Source: Bacteroidales bacterium (GTDB taxonomy: Bacteria > Bacteroidota > Bacteroidia > Bacteroidales > JAAUTT01). Taken from it: DNA of 10,358 bases. The notes under the pieces are model-generated. The model did no database searches and was not told the DNA's origin. It saw only the letters and a program-made list of their open reading frames with translations. The stretch is taken from NCBI GenBank assembly GCA_012031335.1, contig JAAUTT010000079.1:1-10358 (forward strand), given 5' to 3'. Each line of letters starts with the position of its first letter. Within the stretch, counting starts at the first letter, position 1. A program made the position numbers and the translations under genes. Below are positions 1-9,364 of this stretch, piece after piece.

Positions 1-1220
1 TAGTCGACTCGGCATTGAGTACTTATTGATAACTATTATTGTTTATCCTTGTTATCAGTGTAATTCGTGGCCCTGTTGATTGCAAATATGATTTCACGTA
101 ATATTGGGAAAATTCAGGTGGCAGCTCAAAGATTGGCCATTGGAGATACGAATCTGGATCTTGATATTGATAGTAAAGATGAAATAGGGAAACTGGCCGA
201 AGCCTTTAGGAATCTTGTAAATACCATGGACAATATTACTTTGAGTGCAAAAAGATATCAGAAGGTGATTTATCGGTAACCTTGGAAAAAAGGTCGCAAA
301 ACGATGAGTTACTTGGTTCACTTAGAGATATGGTAGTTCGTTTAAATGATATTGTAGGGCAGGTAATTGAATCGGCAAATAATGTTGCCATAAGTAGCAG
401 TGAATTGAATACTACAGCAACACAACTGTCGCAGGGAGCCAACGAACAGGCATCATCTGCTGAAGAAATTTCATCTTCTATTGAAGAAATGACAACAACA
501 ATACAGCAAAATACTGACAATGCTGTGCAGACAGAAAAGATTTCTGTTGTATCTTCTCAAAGTATTGAAGAGGTAAATCATGCATCATTAAAGAGCCTTG
601 ATGCCATACGTCAAATTGTTGAAAAAATTAAGGTTATTAATAATATAGCTGAAAAAACAGATATTCTTGCCATCAATGCCGCTATTGAGGCAGCACGGGC
701 AGGCGAACATGGTAAGGGATTTGCAGTAGTAGCTGCTGAAGTCAGAAAGCTTGCTGAAATCAGTCAAAAGGCAGCCATAGAAATAAACCAATTTTCGGCA
801 GGAAGCCTTAAAATTACAGAAGACACAAGTAAACTAATGGCAAATATGATTCCCGATATCAAAAGAACCTCTCAGCTGGTACAGGAAATTGCGGCATCAT
901 CGCAGGAACAAAGTGCCGGGGCAAATCAAATTGCCAAAGCAATAGAACAGTTATCACAGGTTACTCAGCAAAACTCAGCTGCAGCAGAAGAAATGAGTTC
1001 AAATTCCGAAGAACTAGCCAGTCAGGCCGAAGTTCTAAAAGAAACAATATCGTTTTTTAGAACAAGTAAGGAATCGCAGATTTTAATTCCGAAAAAAACT
1101 AAGCAAATGAGAGCATCGGAAAAAACAGTTGTCAATAATAACAACCATAAAAATGAAAGTAGAGGAATTGAGTTGAATATTGAACCAGATAAAAAAGATT
1201 TTCTTTTTGAAAAATATTAA
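1..1220 (+). CDS. Methyl-accepting chemotaxis protein, 5'-truncated by the window and frameshifted
   Basis: This is a chemoreceptor that signals to the CheA/CheW complex at the inner membrane. Hydrophobic residues before about position 105 look like the last transmembrane helix. A HAMP domain follows (about 105-240), then a second HAMP-like unit (EGDLSV ... NDELLGSL), then the long coiled-coil signalling domain (about 400-1060). Its conserved hairpin tip ([21 protein letters not shown]) lies near 655-720. The last 45 or so residues are a charged tail without a recognisable CheR-tethering pentapeptide. The reading frame breaks at the A5 run 249-253: adding one A gives [11 protein letters not shown] and joins the piece ending at 279 to the piece containing 282-1220. 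Before position 67 the hydrophobic coding signal hops between all three frames, so more indels are likely there. The sensor domain and true start lie outside the window. Ligand unknown. Family certain; exact structure of the 5' end is not. Confidence 0.93.
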
Positions 1221-1249
1221 GAATTTTGCCTCTTCAAATTTCCCTTTCA

Positions 1250-1281
1250 GGGCCATAGCATCTCGCTATGGCCCCTTTTTT
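1250..1281 (+). terminator. Rho-independent terminator of the chemoreceptor gene
   Basis: A perfect 10-bp stem (GGGCCATAGC at 1250-1259 pairing with GCTATGGCCC at 1265-1274) closes a 5-nt loop and is followed by C and six T residues at 1276-1281. It starts 30 bases after the chemoreceptor stop codon. The T tract lies only on the + side, so it should act on + strand transcription and not on the converging susCD operon. Confidence 0.9.
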
Positions 1282-1592
1282 ACTTCAAAATTTTAATTTA
1301 GAGTTCACTTTGCTATAATGCTAGTTTTCAAAAGAAAATAGATCAGAAATTCAGCACATCCTTTGGAAAGCAGTCCGTTTAAAACTCCTTTCACTTGATA
1401 AAAATTACCTTTTAGAATACTATTAAACATAAAGATAATTATATCTTTCCCAATAAATCCAGTATTTAATTGTTTGATAATCTGTTACCAAAACACCCCA
1501 AATAAAACAAAGGCCATCGAATCTTCAACAGCCTTTTGCTAATAATCTGAAATTTATTTTCAGTGGTTTGTCTATTTCACTTTTCTGTGCAC
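1282..1592. other. Convergent non-coding spacer
   Basis: This AT-rich gap lies between the chemoreceptor terminator and the susD stop codon, where transcription from both sides converges. No reading frame here resembles a protein. It contains a small hairpin at 1547-1563 (CTGAAA / TTTCAG, 5-nt loop) and a weak terminator-like structure at 1509-1536. A TATAAT string at 1314-1319 has no gene behind it. Confidence 0.6.
1509..1536 (-). terminator. Possible terminator of the susCD operon
   Basis: AAAGGC at 1509-1514 pairs with GCCTTT at 1531-1536 across a 16-nt loop. On the minus strand the structure is followed by a T-rich stretch (TTGTTTTATTT from about 1510 to 1500). It lies about 60 bases downstream of the susD stop, where an operon end is expected. 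The stem is short and the loop long, so this is only a candidate. Confidence 0.35.
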
Positions 1593-3360
1593 CTATTCAA
1601 GCGCAGGATTAAATGTTCCGCCCCAGTTATTGTTTTGTTCAATTTTGTTATTTAAATCTATAACCGATTGCTGGATTGGAAAAAAGTAATACTTCTCGGG
1701 AAGTGATGTCACCTTTACTCCGGTAAAAGGAATTTGTAATATATTATACTTAAAAATCTTTTCTCCGAAAGTTCATTTTTACCCGCTTTTGCCTTGGCTT
1801 CTGAAATAGCCATTTCGGAACCATCGGCATTAACAGCTATCGCTTCGATCCCATTTTTTGTTTTTCCATCCAAACGATTAAGCATTCTTAAACGACGTAG
1901 ATCCCAAAAATATTTGCCTTCAAAACAGAATTCAATATCTCGTTCAGCTAAAATGGCTTCCCGGATTTCTTCTCTCGAGCTTGCAGTAATCCCATAATTT
2001 CCGTCATCGCCGGCTTCGATGCCTGCCCGTTGCCTAATTTCCTTTAATAAGGATAAAGCTATCCCAGACTTTCCGGTTTCATTGGCCGTTTCGGCATAAT
2101 TTAGCATTACTTCTGCAAACGCATCACAATGTAATCGATACTGTATTGCTCAACTTCCGACTGTAAAAGAGAAAGGTCACTGGCTTTACGAATAAAGAAC
2201 CCGCTATAGGAATCGAGATTGGTTGAGTTTGTCATTGCTTTTGGGTTAACACCAAAATCATCCAGTACATCAGCTATTCCCAACGAAGTATATTGACGAT
2301 TACCTTTTTTATTCGAAACTTCATAAAGGGATCCATTCCAAACAATTGATTTATCAAAACGAGGGTCGCGGTTTTCCCAATAATTCTGCAGGAAATCGGC
2401 ATCAGTTGTGTAGTACTTTCCAGTTGGATCATTATACAATTTACCGTCTTTCATCGGGAACTCCTTCACAAATTCCCAGGTGGGGCATGCAGATGCGTTA
2501 CCGCGGCTTTCCGATCCGGGACGTACACCATAATCCCATGATGCTGTTTTGTTCGGATACGAATTAATAACAGAAAAAACAACTTCAGGTCCTCTTTCAA
2601 CCAGAAAAATATCTTCATAATTTTCTGTAAGTGAATAACCAAGACTCTTCAGTTTATTATAAGCCGCTTCGTTTGCTGTGTTAGCCTCTGCCCAATATGC
2701 GTTATCCCATGGCTTTCCCGGGTTAAACTGTGGGGAAGCCTTATAAAGCAATACTTTTGCTTTAAAGGCAGTTGCAAAACAACCATCGATTTTTCCAAAA
2801 TTGCTTGATGTATTCGAAATATGGTCTGGTAATTGCGAAATTGCATCATTTAAATCTTCAATTATAAAATCGAAGCATTCTTTTGTAGAATTTCGTTTAA
2901 CATATAAATCGTCCTCATTTTTATCCTGAGGCACTGTTAAATAAGGAACTCCTCCATGATAAACAACCATGAAAAAATAGACATAGGCTCTTAAGAATTT
3001 TGCCTGGCCAATAATTTCATTTTTAAATTCCTGAGATAGATTTCCTTTATTTACATTAACTATGGCTTCATTAATCAATCTTATGGTTGAATAATCCCAG
3101 TACTTAAATTCCCCATTGGTAATGTTTATACGATCAACATAAAAATAAATTCCCGCTAACTGTTGGGTTTTCTGATCGGATGATGCCGACCAGTTGCCAA
3201 ATACATCATTATAAATATTAGCTAAATAGGCATTAACCAAAGATTCGTTGTTCCATACCATTTCTGCATTTAAGTCATAAATATCTTCAATATCCAAAGT
3301 ATTACAACTATATGTTAAAAGTGAAACAACCAGCAGTGAAGTATATAATAGCTTTTTCAT
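1593..3360 (-). CDS. SusD-like outer-membrane nutrient-binding lipoprotein, frameshifted twice
   Basis: This is the surface-exposed partner that sits over the SusC pore and captures ligand. The start at 3360 gives a lipoprotein signal peptide with lipobox LTYSC (Cys19). A SusD N-terminal region follows (MVWNNESLVNAYLANIYND, QAKFLRAYVYF), then the RagB/SusD C-terminal part with the RDPRFD, EVMLNYAE and FEGKYFWDLRR motifs. The frame breaks twice. At A3 2117-2119 (T3 on the coding strand) one added base turns MRLQK-stop into MRFAEVMLNYAE. At T4 1759-1762 one added base restores EKKIFKYNILQIPF and extends the protein to a stop at 1593-1595, with the family-typical ending WGGTFNPALE. The corrected protein is 589 aa, a normal SusD length. 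It starts 21 bp after the susC stop and is surely co-transcribed with it. Ligand unknown. The name susD is withheld because starch binding is not shown. Confidence 0.95.
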
Positions 3361-3381
3361 TGTGTCTTTATTTTACAAGAG

Positions 3382-6300
3382 TTAAAATTTAATATCAATT
3401 CCGAATGTAAATGATTTCATAAGCGGATAAGAGTCGTAGCAATCTTGCTCCGGATCTTGAAACTCTGTCATATCGGAAATTACAAACAGGTTAGTTCCAT
3501 TAAAAAATACCTGTGCTGAAGATAGTTTAAAGGCACTAATCCATTTTGAGGGAATGTCGTAACCAAGGTTAAGGTTTTTCAAACGTAGGTAAGCTCCGTT
3601 TCTAATCCAGAATGACTGATTTCCTGTTCCCGATTCATACCAGCTTTTCCCAATAACCCTGGGATATTTTGCATCGGTGTTATCAGGTGTCCAGACGTCA
3701 TCGGTCCAGATAGGATAATAAGGTCTTACGGTGCCGCCATACTGACGAATGCCACCATAATCCGAACCACCAAGGTTACTAATCATCCTGTCGTACATAC
3801 CCACGCCCTGGAAATGTAAATTCAGGCTTATACCTTTCCATTTTAAGTTGGCGCCAAACCCATAGTTTATTCTTGGTGCTCCATTATCGGATAAAATCTG
3901 AATGTCATTGTTATCAATTTTACCATCGGGACCTGGAGCGTAACCATCACCACGGATATCTTCAAAGTATAATCCGCCCAGATAAGGATCACGTCCGAAT
4001 TGTTTTAACCCTTTGCTTTTAAGTTCGTCTAACTGCTCCTGAGTTCTGATTATTCCAATGGTTTTAAAGCCCGATATACGATTAAGGGGCTTACCGATAG
4101 CAGAAAATTCTTCAAGATTTCCACCAGGAGAATACAACGCACTTTGGTCAAGCTCATCCCATTGGTCTTTAGAGAATCCAATATTCCCGTAAACCGAATA
4201 ATCCAAAGCATCAGACATGGTTTTATCTCTCCACATCAGGTTAAGCTCAAATCCTTTCCACGACCTTTCAGCATAATTTTCGGGAGCTAATTCCTGTCCG
4301 TAAGTATCGGGGATTGTAACTATTCGTGAACCAAGAATATCTTCTTCCACCTTATAGAATGCATCGAACGATCCACTTAGCTTATTGTTAATCACACCAA
4401 AATCGACCCCGAAATTGTATGTAGTTGAAGTTGCCCAGGTAAGATACGGGTTTGGTGTATTTCCGGGTAAGATTCCAAGATTAAGGTTATTGCCCCAAAT
4501 ATAAGAGCTGCCTAACTGATAAACATTCATGTACGAAAATGGAGTGATCGCATTATTGTTTACATCTAAATCATTTCCCGTAGTACCGTACGAAGCCCGC
4601 AATTTAAAATCAGAAAGCCAGGAAGCAGCGTTCTTCAGAAAGTCTTCCTCGCTTATGCGCCATGCACCTGAAAATGATGGGAAAAGCCCCAACGCTTTTC
4701 TTTCGGAAAAAGGGTATTACCATCATAACGGAAGGAAAATTCGGCAATATATTTTTTAGCGAAGCTGTAGTTTAAGCGTCCAATCCATGACAAACGACCG
4801 CCGGTAACTTCAGAAGCATCACCGGTGCGACGTCCGGCATCGGTCGAATACACAAACATCTGATCATAATTTGTGAGAGGAATCTCACCTTTAGCATACA
4901 CTATTTCTCCGCCGTTTGATGCCTGCTCCCAAACCACAGTAGCAGCAATATCGTGTTTTTTAAAAGTTCTGTTATAGTTCAGAAACCAGTTAATCTGTTC
5001 ACTCCAGAGGGTATTAACATCGTAACTTAAAAATTCCTGGTTCTGAGAGAAAGTAAACGTATTCATGTTTTTTGGGTCGGGGGCTGCCGGGATAAACCGG
5101 TTAACATCAGGAGTTGCAGCTTTCCAAACATAGTTGTGCTGGTAGGTAAGGAATTTCTTCCGCGTAAAATCGTTGCTGATATAATTTCCAACAAGCTTTG
5201 TAGATAAACCGGGGATAAATTTTCCGAGATCGATATCGAAAGAAAGTATAGCATTTACCTCTCGTTTCCTTGTTTTTATATACCTGTCGCCAATTACCTG
5301 GTCGATTACGTTCCAGGCTTGCCAGCTTCCCATAGGGGTTTGTACCGGAAAGTTTGTAACTTCATTTGCAGGAGTTCCGTCTGCATACAGATAAAATGGA
5401 TAAGTTTTAGGCCAGTTAAATGTACATCTGTATAAGTCTCCAATGGTTTGTTCATCATCCCCGGAGAATGGCCAGTAAAAGCGTCTCTGATATTGCTGAT
5501 TGGCTGCAATATTAAGGTTTACCTTAATTCTTTCGGAAATTTTCGCTGTTACATTCGAACGTAAATTGAATTTATCATTTTCGAGATTTTTGTACGATCC
5601 TTCTTCTCCTATATAACTTCCTAAAGCATAATATTGTATTTTATCACTCCCCCCCGAAACACTGATGGAATGTTTCTGATTCCATGGTGTTTGCCAGATA
5701 TAATCGTTCACGTTGTAATTTTTATCCTTGAAATAGGCAAACTCTGCTTCTCCGTTGGGTATGGCTAATCCCTGAAATTCGGCAACCCTGTTTTGATAAA
5801 TCAATTCATCGGTGGCAGTAAATCTGTCTGAAAAAGGCTTTTGCGTAGTTTGCATAAAAGTATAAGAAGCCTGATAATTAAAAACCGGTTTATGCGCTTC
5901 GCCCGACTTTGTCGTAACCAGCACCACCCCGTTACCAGCTTGTGAACCGTAAATGGAAGCAGTAGCTGCGTCTTTGAGGAAACTTAACTGATCTATTTCG
6001 TTTGCTTCAAGGGCATCAAAAGCTGTCTTGTCACGCACAATGCCGTCAATTACAAAAAGAGGTTCTCCAAAGCCACCGCGAATTCTGATATCGGATGTAG
6101 CGCCTATCAACCCGGAGTTTCCTGTAATGTTTACTCCAGGCGAACGGCCAGCAAGCGTATTCGATAAATTAGGGGTTGCGATACTGCTAAGCTCTTTAAC
6201 CTTTACAGCTGTAATCGAACCCGTAACATTAACCTTCTTTTGGGTTCCATATCCAACAACAACAAGTTCTTCGAGGTTTTTAATATCAGGGGCCAGCTTT

Positions 6301-6913
6301 ATATTGATAGTCGATTGATTTGCAACTTCAACTTTTTCCGTTAAATAGCCAATAAATGAAAATACCAGAACCGCCTGCTGGTTTGGAATATCTATTGTGA
6401 ATTTACCATCAGCATCTGTAATTACACCCAAAGTGGTACCCTCTATAGTAACATTAGCACCAAAAATGGGTTCTCCTGTTGAGATATCGGTTACTGTGCC
6501 TGTAATTTTGTCTTGCTGGGCGGTTGTGAACAAAATTCCTTTAACCGGATGGGTAGTCAAGAGTATTTGTTTTTCCAGAATAATAAAATTTATCCCGGTT
6601 CCTTTAAACAATTCCGGTAACACTTCACTTATCAGTTCTTGCTTAACATTTATATCGACTTTCCTGTTAACATCTATCTGCTTCTGGTTAAATACAAAAT
6701 AGAATTCACTTTGCTTTTCTATTTCATCCAACACCTGCTCAAGACTCTTATTATGCAGGGCAAGAGATAATTTCGTTGTTTGCGAATAAGTAGTAGTTAT
6801 TGCAGCCACACTTGTAATTCCGGCTGTAATAATCATTAAAACAAGTTTTACTTTCATAAGCAGTTTCTCAATGTTTGGACATAATCTTATCCATAATTCA
6901 TGTTTTTTTTCAT
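3382..6913 (-). CDS. SusC-like TonB-dependent transporter with N-terminal STN signalling domain, frameshifted
   Basis: Outer-membrane TonB-dependent transporter that also acts as a signal transducer. In order, numbered from the ATG at 6857: hydrophobic signal segment (1-26, ending TYSQ), STN domain (about 27-102), carboxypeptidase-regulatory-like beta-sandwich (about 115-200, ITGTVTDISTGEPIFGANV), TonB-box-like EELVVVGYGTQKK, plug domain (IRIRGGFGEPLFVIDG), then a 22-strand-type barrel ending in the terminal aromatic FGIDIKF. A frameshift at C4 4687-4690 (G4 on the coding strand) splits it; one added G gives KEKRWGLFPSFSGAWR and a single protein. The start is probably ATG 6913: with one more A in the A8 run (6903-6910) it reads MKKKHELWIRLC before joining MKVKL at 6857, as in relatives with long N-termini. 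Corrected length about 1177 aa. The STN domain implies control by the upstream FecR/sigma pair. Transported substrate unknown. Confidence 0.95.
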
Positions 6914-6966
6914 AAATTTGCTTTGTTTTTAAGTTATAGATCTCGTTTGTAACTTAGTTTCAATTT

Positions 6967-6993
6967 CAGGAAAGCGTTAGAGCCGCTTTCCTG
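6967..6993. repeat. Perfect 10-bp hairpin in the fecR-susC leader
   Basis: CAGGAAAGCG at 6967-6976 and CGCTTTCCTG at 6984-6993 are exact reverse complements around a 7-nt loop. The hairpin lies in the 142-bp gap between the fecR stop and the susC start. In the operon's direction it is followed by AAATTGAAAC, not by a T tract, so it is not a classical terminator for fecR. On the + strand it is followed by TTTCTTTT and would look like a terminator for antisense transcription. It may also be an mRNA processing or stabilising element in the susC leader. Confidence 0.7.
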
Positions 6994-7055
6994 TTTCTTT
7001 TAGGAGTAATAATGTGCCTGGTTTATTTCATGGACATAAAAGTTTAAGTTAGACC

Positions 7056-8099
7056 TCATTTCTTAAATATTAATGTTATTTTCTTTTTTGAATAAACACC
7101 TTCCGTATCTAAATACATATCTTCAATTTTGTAATGAACAGGCAATGTTCTTTTCATTATGTCAAGTACCTTTCGAGCTCTACATCTTCAAAAGTTGCTC
7201 TCCATCTTATATCTTCACTAGCAGGAATATTATTAATAATTGTAACATTGTACCATCTTTCGAGTCTCCTTGCCACCACATCAATCGGATCGTTCCGAAA
7301 TACAAGTTTCCCTTCCATCCATGAAGTATATTTTGGCCGAATGTACATTCTGAACACTATATCTCTTATCTGCTTTTTTGTAAACCAGAAGTTCATTCGG
7401 TTTCATAGTATAAGTATCGTTTAGCGCTTTATCTCCAAATACCAGTTTACCTTCTTCCAGCACAATTTCAATGTTATTTTCGTTTTGGTAAGACGTAATG
7501 TTAAACCTGGTACCCAGAACTTTAACATTTATCCCGCTGGTTTGTACTATAAAATGTTTTTCAGGATTTCTGGCAACATCGAAATAGGCTTCGCCATTAA
7601 GTAAAACGGTTCTTTCGTTTATAAAATTCCCTTTATACCGGATACCGGAATTGCTGTTCAGCCAACCTGTTGTCCCGTCAGGCAGGCTGAATTGTGCCCG
7701 TGTCCATGCCGGTGCTTTAATCTCAACCCAATAATTGTTTCTTGTTGAATTAGTTCTATATAAATGTATACCAAGATACAGCACCACCGGAATTAATAAA
7801 ACACTAGCAACGCGATAGGTCCAGGTTATAATTTTTCGAAAGTTAACTTCATTATTTCCTGATTTTGAGGAGGTAATGTTATAATAAATACGATAAAAGA
7901 TATGATCCAGATTTTTTTCAACCGATTCATTAGGAGCCAATTCGTCAAACTGATTTTCAAGAATTTGCTTTAACTGCGATTCATTTTTATTATTGGTAAA
8001 AACTTCCTCAGTATACAAAACATCCACTGGGCTGTTTTCCTTAAAAAACTGTCTTAGTCTTTCTTCATCAATACTATTTTCATTCATAAAGTACTTCAT
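7056..8099 (-). CDS. FecR-type anti-sigma factor, two compensating frameshifts
   Basis: Inner-membrane anti-sigma factor that holds the ECF sigma factor and receives the signal from the SusC STN domain. The N-terminal about 90 residues are cytoplasmic and bind sigma. One transmembrane helix (about 93-114, VASVLLIPVVLYLGIHLY) follows. Next comes the periplasmic FecR domain (about 126-204: SLPDGTTGWLNSNSGIRY, GEAYFDV, VLGTRFNI) and a C-terminal DUF4974/STN-like domain (LERWYNVTI ... IRWRATFED). One extra base in T4 7331-7334 shifts the frame; removing it gives HSAKYTSWMEGKLVF. One missing base at CC 7169-7170 shifts it back; adding it gives ELERVLDIMKRTLPVHYKIE and a stop at 7056-7058. The corrected length of 347 aa is normal for the family. 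It starts at ATG 8099 (a second ATG at 8087 is possible), 124 bp after the sigma gene. Confidence 0.94.
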
Positions 8100-8223
8100 T
8101 AATACCGAATATTATTCATCCGAACACTTTTTGTACCCCATTGGCTTTATGTATTATATCCAATACCCTCCGCTTACACCTATAAGCTGGTAAAAAAAAA
8201 CACAAAAAATTATAAGATTTCAG
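8100..8223 (-). other. Sigma factor - anti-sigma factor spacer
   Basis: This 124-bp gap lies between the co-directional sigma and fecR genes. On the coding strand it holds two poly-T tracts (one of 9 T, 8191-8199) and an interrupted ATTGG ... CCAAT inverted repeat (8140-8144 and 8160-8164, 15-bp gap). No terminator is evident, so read-through from sigma to fecR is likely. A fecR promoter inside the gap cannot be excluded. Confidence 0.4.
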
Positions 8224-8819
8224 TTATGAAATAAAAAGAGTAAAGAATAAAACAAGTGCGAGGTTCTCCTTATTGAGCTGAGTACGTAAAAACCTTAAAG
8301 CTTCGGTTATTTGATTTTCCACTGTTTTGTGACTGATGTTCATTTCTGCAGCTATTTCCATGATAGTTAGTCCCATGAATCTGCTTTTGATAAAAATTTC
8401 CCTTCGTCTCGGGGGTAGAAGTTCAACAAGTTCGCCGATATACTGTTTGAGGGAATTATATGTAGTAATCTCAATTGTATAATCATCAGAATCTTTAATT
8501 CCTGCATTGTTTAAATACTTTGAGAGTTGCGCTCTTGTTCTGAAATGTTTCCTGATGATGTTAAATGCAATAGTGAACAGGAATGATTTAAAAGATAATT
8601 CCTCTTTCAGTTCTCTTCTTTTTCCCAGATAATTGTAAAAACTTCCTGAACCAATTCTTCTGCTTCTTCTTCGGACTTCAGGTAACCGAGAGCAAACCGG
8701 TATAACCTGTTACTGTAAACTTTATATAATGAGCCAAAAGCAACAAGGTTCCCCTTTGAAACGCTCTTAACTAATAAGGACTCATCTTGCAACGAATAAG
8801 GCACATTATTTTGATCCAT
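8224..8819 (-). CDS. ECF (sigma-70 family) RNA polymerase sigma factor, frameshifted
   Basis: Extracytoplasmic-function sigma factor that directs RNA polymerase to the locus it controls, probably the downstream fecR-susC-susD genes. Region 2 spans about residues 13-72 (DESLLVKSVSKGNLVAFGSLY, EEAEELVQEVFTIIWEKRREL). Region 4 spans about 134-180 and ends in a helix-turn-helix (LTIMEIAAEMNISHKTVENQI). The C-terminus is hydrophobic (LALVLFFTLFIS), which is common in sigma factors of this phylum. The frame breaks at T5 8619-8623 (A5 on the coding strand): as written it stops after EKEEN, but one added A gives EKRRELKEELSFKSF and continues without interruption to the stop at 8224-8226. The corrected 198 aa is the usual length. 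The start at ATG 8819 has an AAGGAG sequence about 30 bases upstream, too far to act as its ribosome site. Confidence 0.94.
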
Positions 8820-8965
8820 TGAGCGATAGTTCTGTTCAAAAGTTATTAAACTCCTTATTGAGAATTTGTATAAGCATAGTGAGAGTGTTCATATCTTTTC
8901 TCTTGAGTACATCCATAAAAAGAATCAGAAAAAGAACTTAGTAATTTATCATTTCTGCTGCACTT

Positions 8966-8973
8966 CAAACTTA
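8966..8973 (-). promoter_or_regulatory. Candidate Bacteroidota -7 element upstream of the sigma gene
   Basis: The minus strand reads TAAGTTTG, matching the Bacteroidota primary-sigma -7 consensus TAnnTTTG, about 147 bases before the sigma gene start. No matching TTTG -33 element is seen at the proper distance. A match of six fixed bases in AT-rich DNA can occur by chance. Confidence 0.25.
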
Positions 8974-9333
8974 GAAATTATTTCAATATAACTTTCGGAT
9001 TTATAATAAAAATAACCTTCGACCTTCAATTTTGAAGCTAGTCAGCTGTTTTCAATCATCAATACAAATTCTCTGATAGATTTACAATAAATAAAAAAGG
9101 GCTATTCTGAATTTTAATTAGCATTATGTAATTGTATATTTATCAAGTCCAGATATTGAGCATAAATCAAAAGAAGAACTCTCTGTTGAGTTGAAAAATA
9201 AAAATCCGGATACTATTGCCCAATGAAGATGAAAGCCCATAAAATTTTGAGTTTCCAACTGAAGGAAAATGCAGCATTTTTCAATACATCGAAATTGTTC
9301 GAGCCATGCAGTTATCCCGAACTGGTAATTAAT

Positions 9334-9341
9334 TAGTTTTG
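9334..9341 (+). promoter_or_regulatory. Candidate Bacteroidota -7 element upstream of the GNAT gene
   Basis: TAGTTTTG matches the TAnnTTTG consensus and ends 23 bases before the ATG at 9365, a plausible distance for a short leader. No TTTG -33 element is visible at the usual spacing, so this is only a candidate. Confidence 0.35.
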
Positions 9342-9364
9342 CTGCAGTTTTACAAAACATATCC

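Larger units (their letters stand above)
8820..9364. other. Divergent intergenic region, no convincing gene
   Basis: This 545-bp AT-rich spacer lies between the sigma gene (-) and the GNAT gene (+) and should hold promoters for both. It contains a short palindrome at 9024-9037 (CTTCAA-TT-TTGAAG) and weak -7-like elements on each strand. From 9122 to 9336 short open stretches appear in two frames: about 34 codons ending with a stop at 9224-9226, and a 37-codon ATG frame from 9223 to 9336. They might be remnants of a small gene, but I recognise no family. Confidence 0.5.

Noticed and set aside
1314..1319. TATAAT as a promoter -10 element
   Set aside because: Bacteroidota primary promoters use TAnnTTTG, and no + strand gene follows in the spacer.
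1715..2107. A separate 130-aa gene after susD
   Set aside because: It is the C-terminal part of SusD (VMLNYAE, FWDLRR motifs) displaced by a one-base indel.
3382..4692. A separate outer-membrane protein gene starting at 4692
   Set aside because: It is the C-terminal half of SusC. Its first residues (GLFPSFSGAWR) continue the motif at the end of the upstream piece, and one added G joins them.
4653..4692. Programmed ribosomal frameshifting in susC and the other genes
   Set aside because: The breaks fall at unrelated runs in many unrelated genes, including 3-base runs, with no shared slippery heptamer or downstream structure seen.
6028..6318. A 96-aa + strand frame inside susC, and the similar frame at 6397-6702
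   Set aside because: They are antisense shadows of the conserved plug and N-terminal domains of SusC.
7012..7047. An 11-codon + strand frame with an AGGAG sequence just upstream
   Set aside because: It is very short, has no recognisable product, and lies antisense in the fecR-susC leader.
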